From Actinocatenispora thailandica (GTDB taxonomy: Bacteria > Actinomycetota > Actinomycetes > Mycobacteriales > Micromonosporaceae), in contig NZ_AP023355.1 of assembly GCF_016865425.1 (NCBI RefSeq), positions 2,292,198 through 2,356,197 on the forward strand: a DNA stretch of 64,000 bases, given 5' to 3'. The notes below the pieces were generated by a model. That model worked only from the letters and a program-made list of their open reading frames with translations. It was not told the origin of the DNA and did no database searches. Made by a program: the position numbers and the translations under genes. The first letter of the stretch is position 1. Each line of letters begins with the position of its first letter. Of the stretch, positions 63,834-64,000 are shown piece after piece.

Positions 63834-64000
63834 CTAGGGGAGCTTCCAGTCGACCGGGGCGGCGCCCTGCTGGACGAGCAGGTCGTTGGCGCGGGTGAAC
63901 GGCTTGGATCCGAAGAAGCCGCGGTCGGCCGACATCGGCGACGGGTGCACGCTCTTGAGCACCGGGGTGTCGCCGAGCAGCGGCTGCAGCGACTGCGCGT
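63834..64000 (-). CDS. ung: Uracil-DNA glycosylase, C-terminal fragment (5' part outside window)
   Basis: The last 55 residues of a family-1 uracil-DNA glycosylase, which removes uracil from DNA. Visible are [21 protein letters not shown] (HPSP loop with the catalytic His, and the minor-groove loop) and the typical ending PVDWKLP. The gene continues beyond 64000. Confidence 0.92.
   Translation of the reverse strand, partial: AQSLQPLLGDTPVLKSVHPSPMSADRGFFGSKPFTRANDLLVQQGAAPVDWKLP

Noticed and set aside
1-64000. Biosynthetic gene cluster, prophage, CRISPR or mobile element
   Set aside because: No polyketide, NRPS or terpene core genes, integrases, transposases, phage structural genes or regular repeat arrays were found; the two MFS genes and the protection GTPase alone do not make a cluster.

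Overview
The window is a 64 kb stretch of chromosome from a very GC-rich Gram-positive bacterium. An IdeR-type repressor, two DivIVA-domain coiled-coil proteins, a 180-kDa class NAD-glutamate dehydrogenase, twin-arginine and lipobox secretion signals, frequent GTG/TTG starts and many 4-bp overlapping gene pairs all point to a filamentous actinomycete. A Micromonosporaceae-like organism is my best guess; that is inference, not a measured assignment. Genes are dense on both strands. I saw no tRNA, rRNA, CRISPR array, insertion sequence or prophage.

Layout. 1-4.8 kb: a secreted peptidoglycan amidase (cut by the window start), a MerR/thioredoxin pair, two lipoproteins, a small membrane protein and ideR. 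4.8-9.7 kb: a mercaptopyruvate-type sulfurtransferase, a TRIC-type channel and two tandem DivIVA-domain proteins. 10.2-13 kb: acyl-CoA metabolism (methylmalonyl-CoA epimerase, thiolase, a MeaB-type GTPase), joined at 26.6 kb by a mutase large subunit whose active-site residues indicate isobutyryl-CoA rather than methylmalonyl-CoA. 13.2-21.4 kb: a four-gene ABC system of two giant paralogous FtsX-like permeases, the second frameshifted, and two ATPases. 21.6-25.2 kb: an Asp23/Gls24 protein, an MTH1187-type thiamine-binding protein, a MarR regulator lacking a nearby stop, a nucleotidyltransferase and a K+ channel with an RCK domain.

29.4-35 kb: a LuxR-type regulator divergent from a 1426-residue secreted subtilase with about ten BNR repeats, with a perfect inverted repeat between them. 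35-37.5 kb: an SPFH/GYF protein and a zinc-ribbon membrane protein, resembling the Bacillus YdjI/YdjG pair. 38-46 kb: a thioredoxin-TPR protein, a ureohydrolase-fold protein with an altered metal site, and NAD-glutamate dehydrogenase. 46.6-52.7 kb: a PadR regulator divergent from cydA-cydB-cydD-cydC, the bd oxidase and its assembly exporter; the shared promoter carries two tandem palindromes.

52.6-60.5 kb is a translation, resistance and efflux area: ArfB, an OtrA/Tet(M)-like ribosomal protection GTPase behind what looks like a leader-peptide attenuator, an uncharacterised conserved protein, a fusion of a MerR DNA-binding domain to two DNA-polymerase sliding-clamp domains translationally coupled to an MFS transporter, and a TetR/MFS pair. 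The window ends with an alpha/beta hydrolase, glycogen branching enzyme and the C-terminus of uracil-DNA glycosylase.

The observations most worth following are the leader/hairpin before the ribosomal protection gene, the MerR-sliding-clamp fusion with its coupled transporter, the PadR-cyd control region, and the frameshift in the second giant permease.
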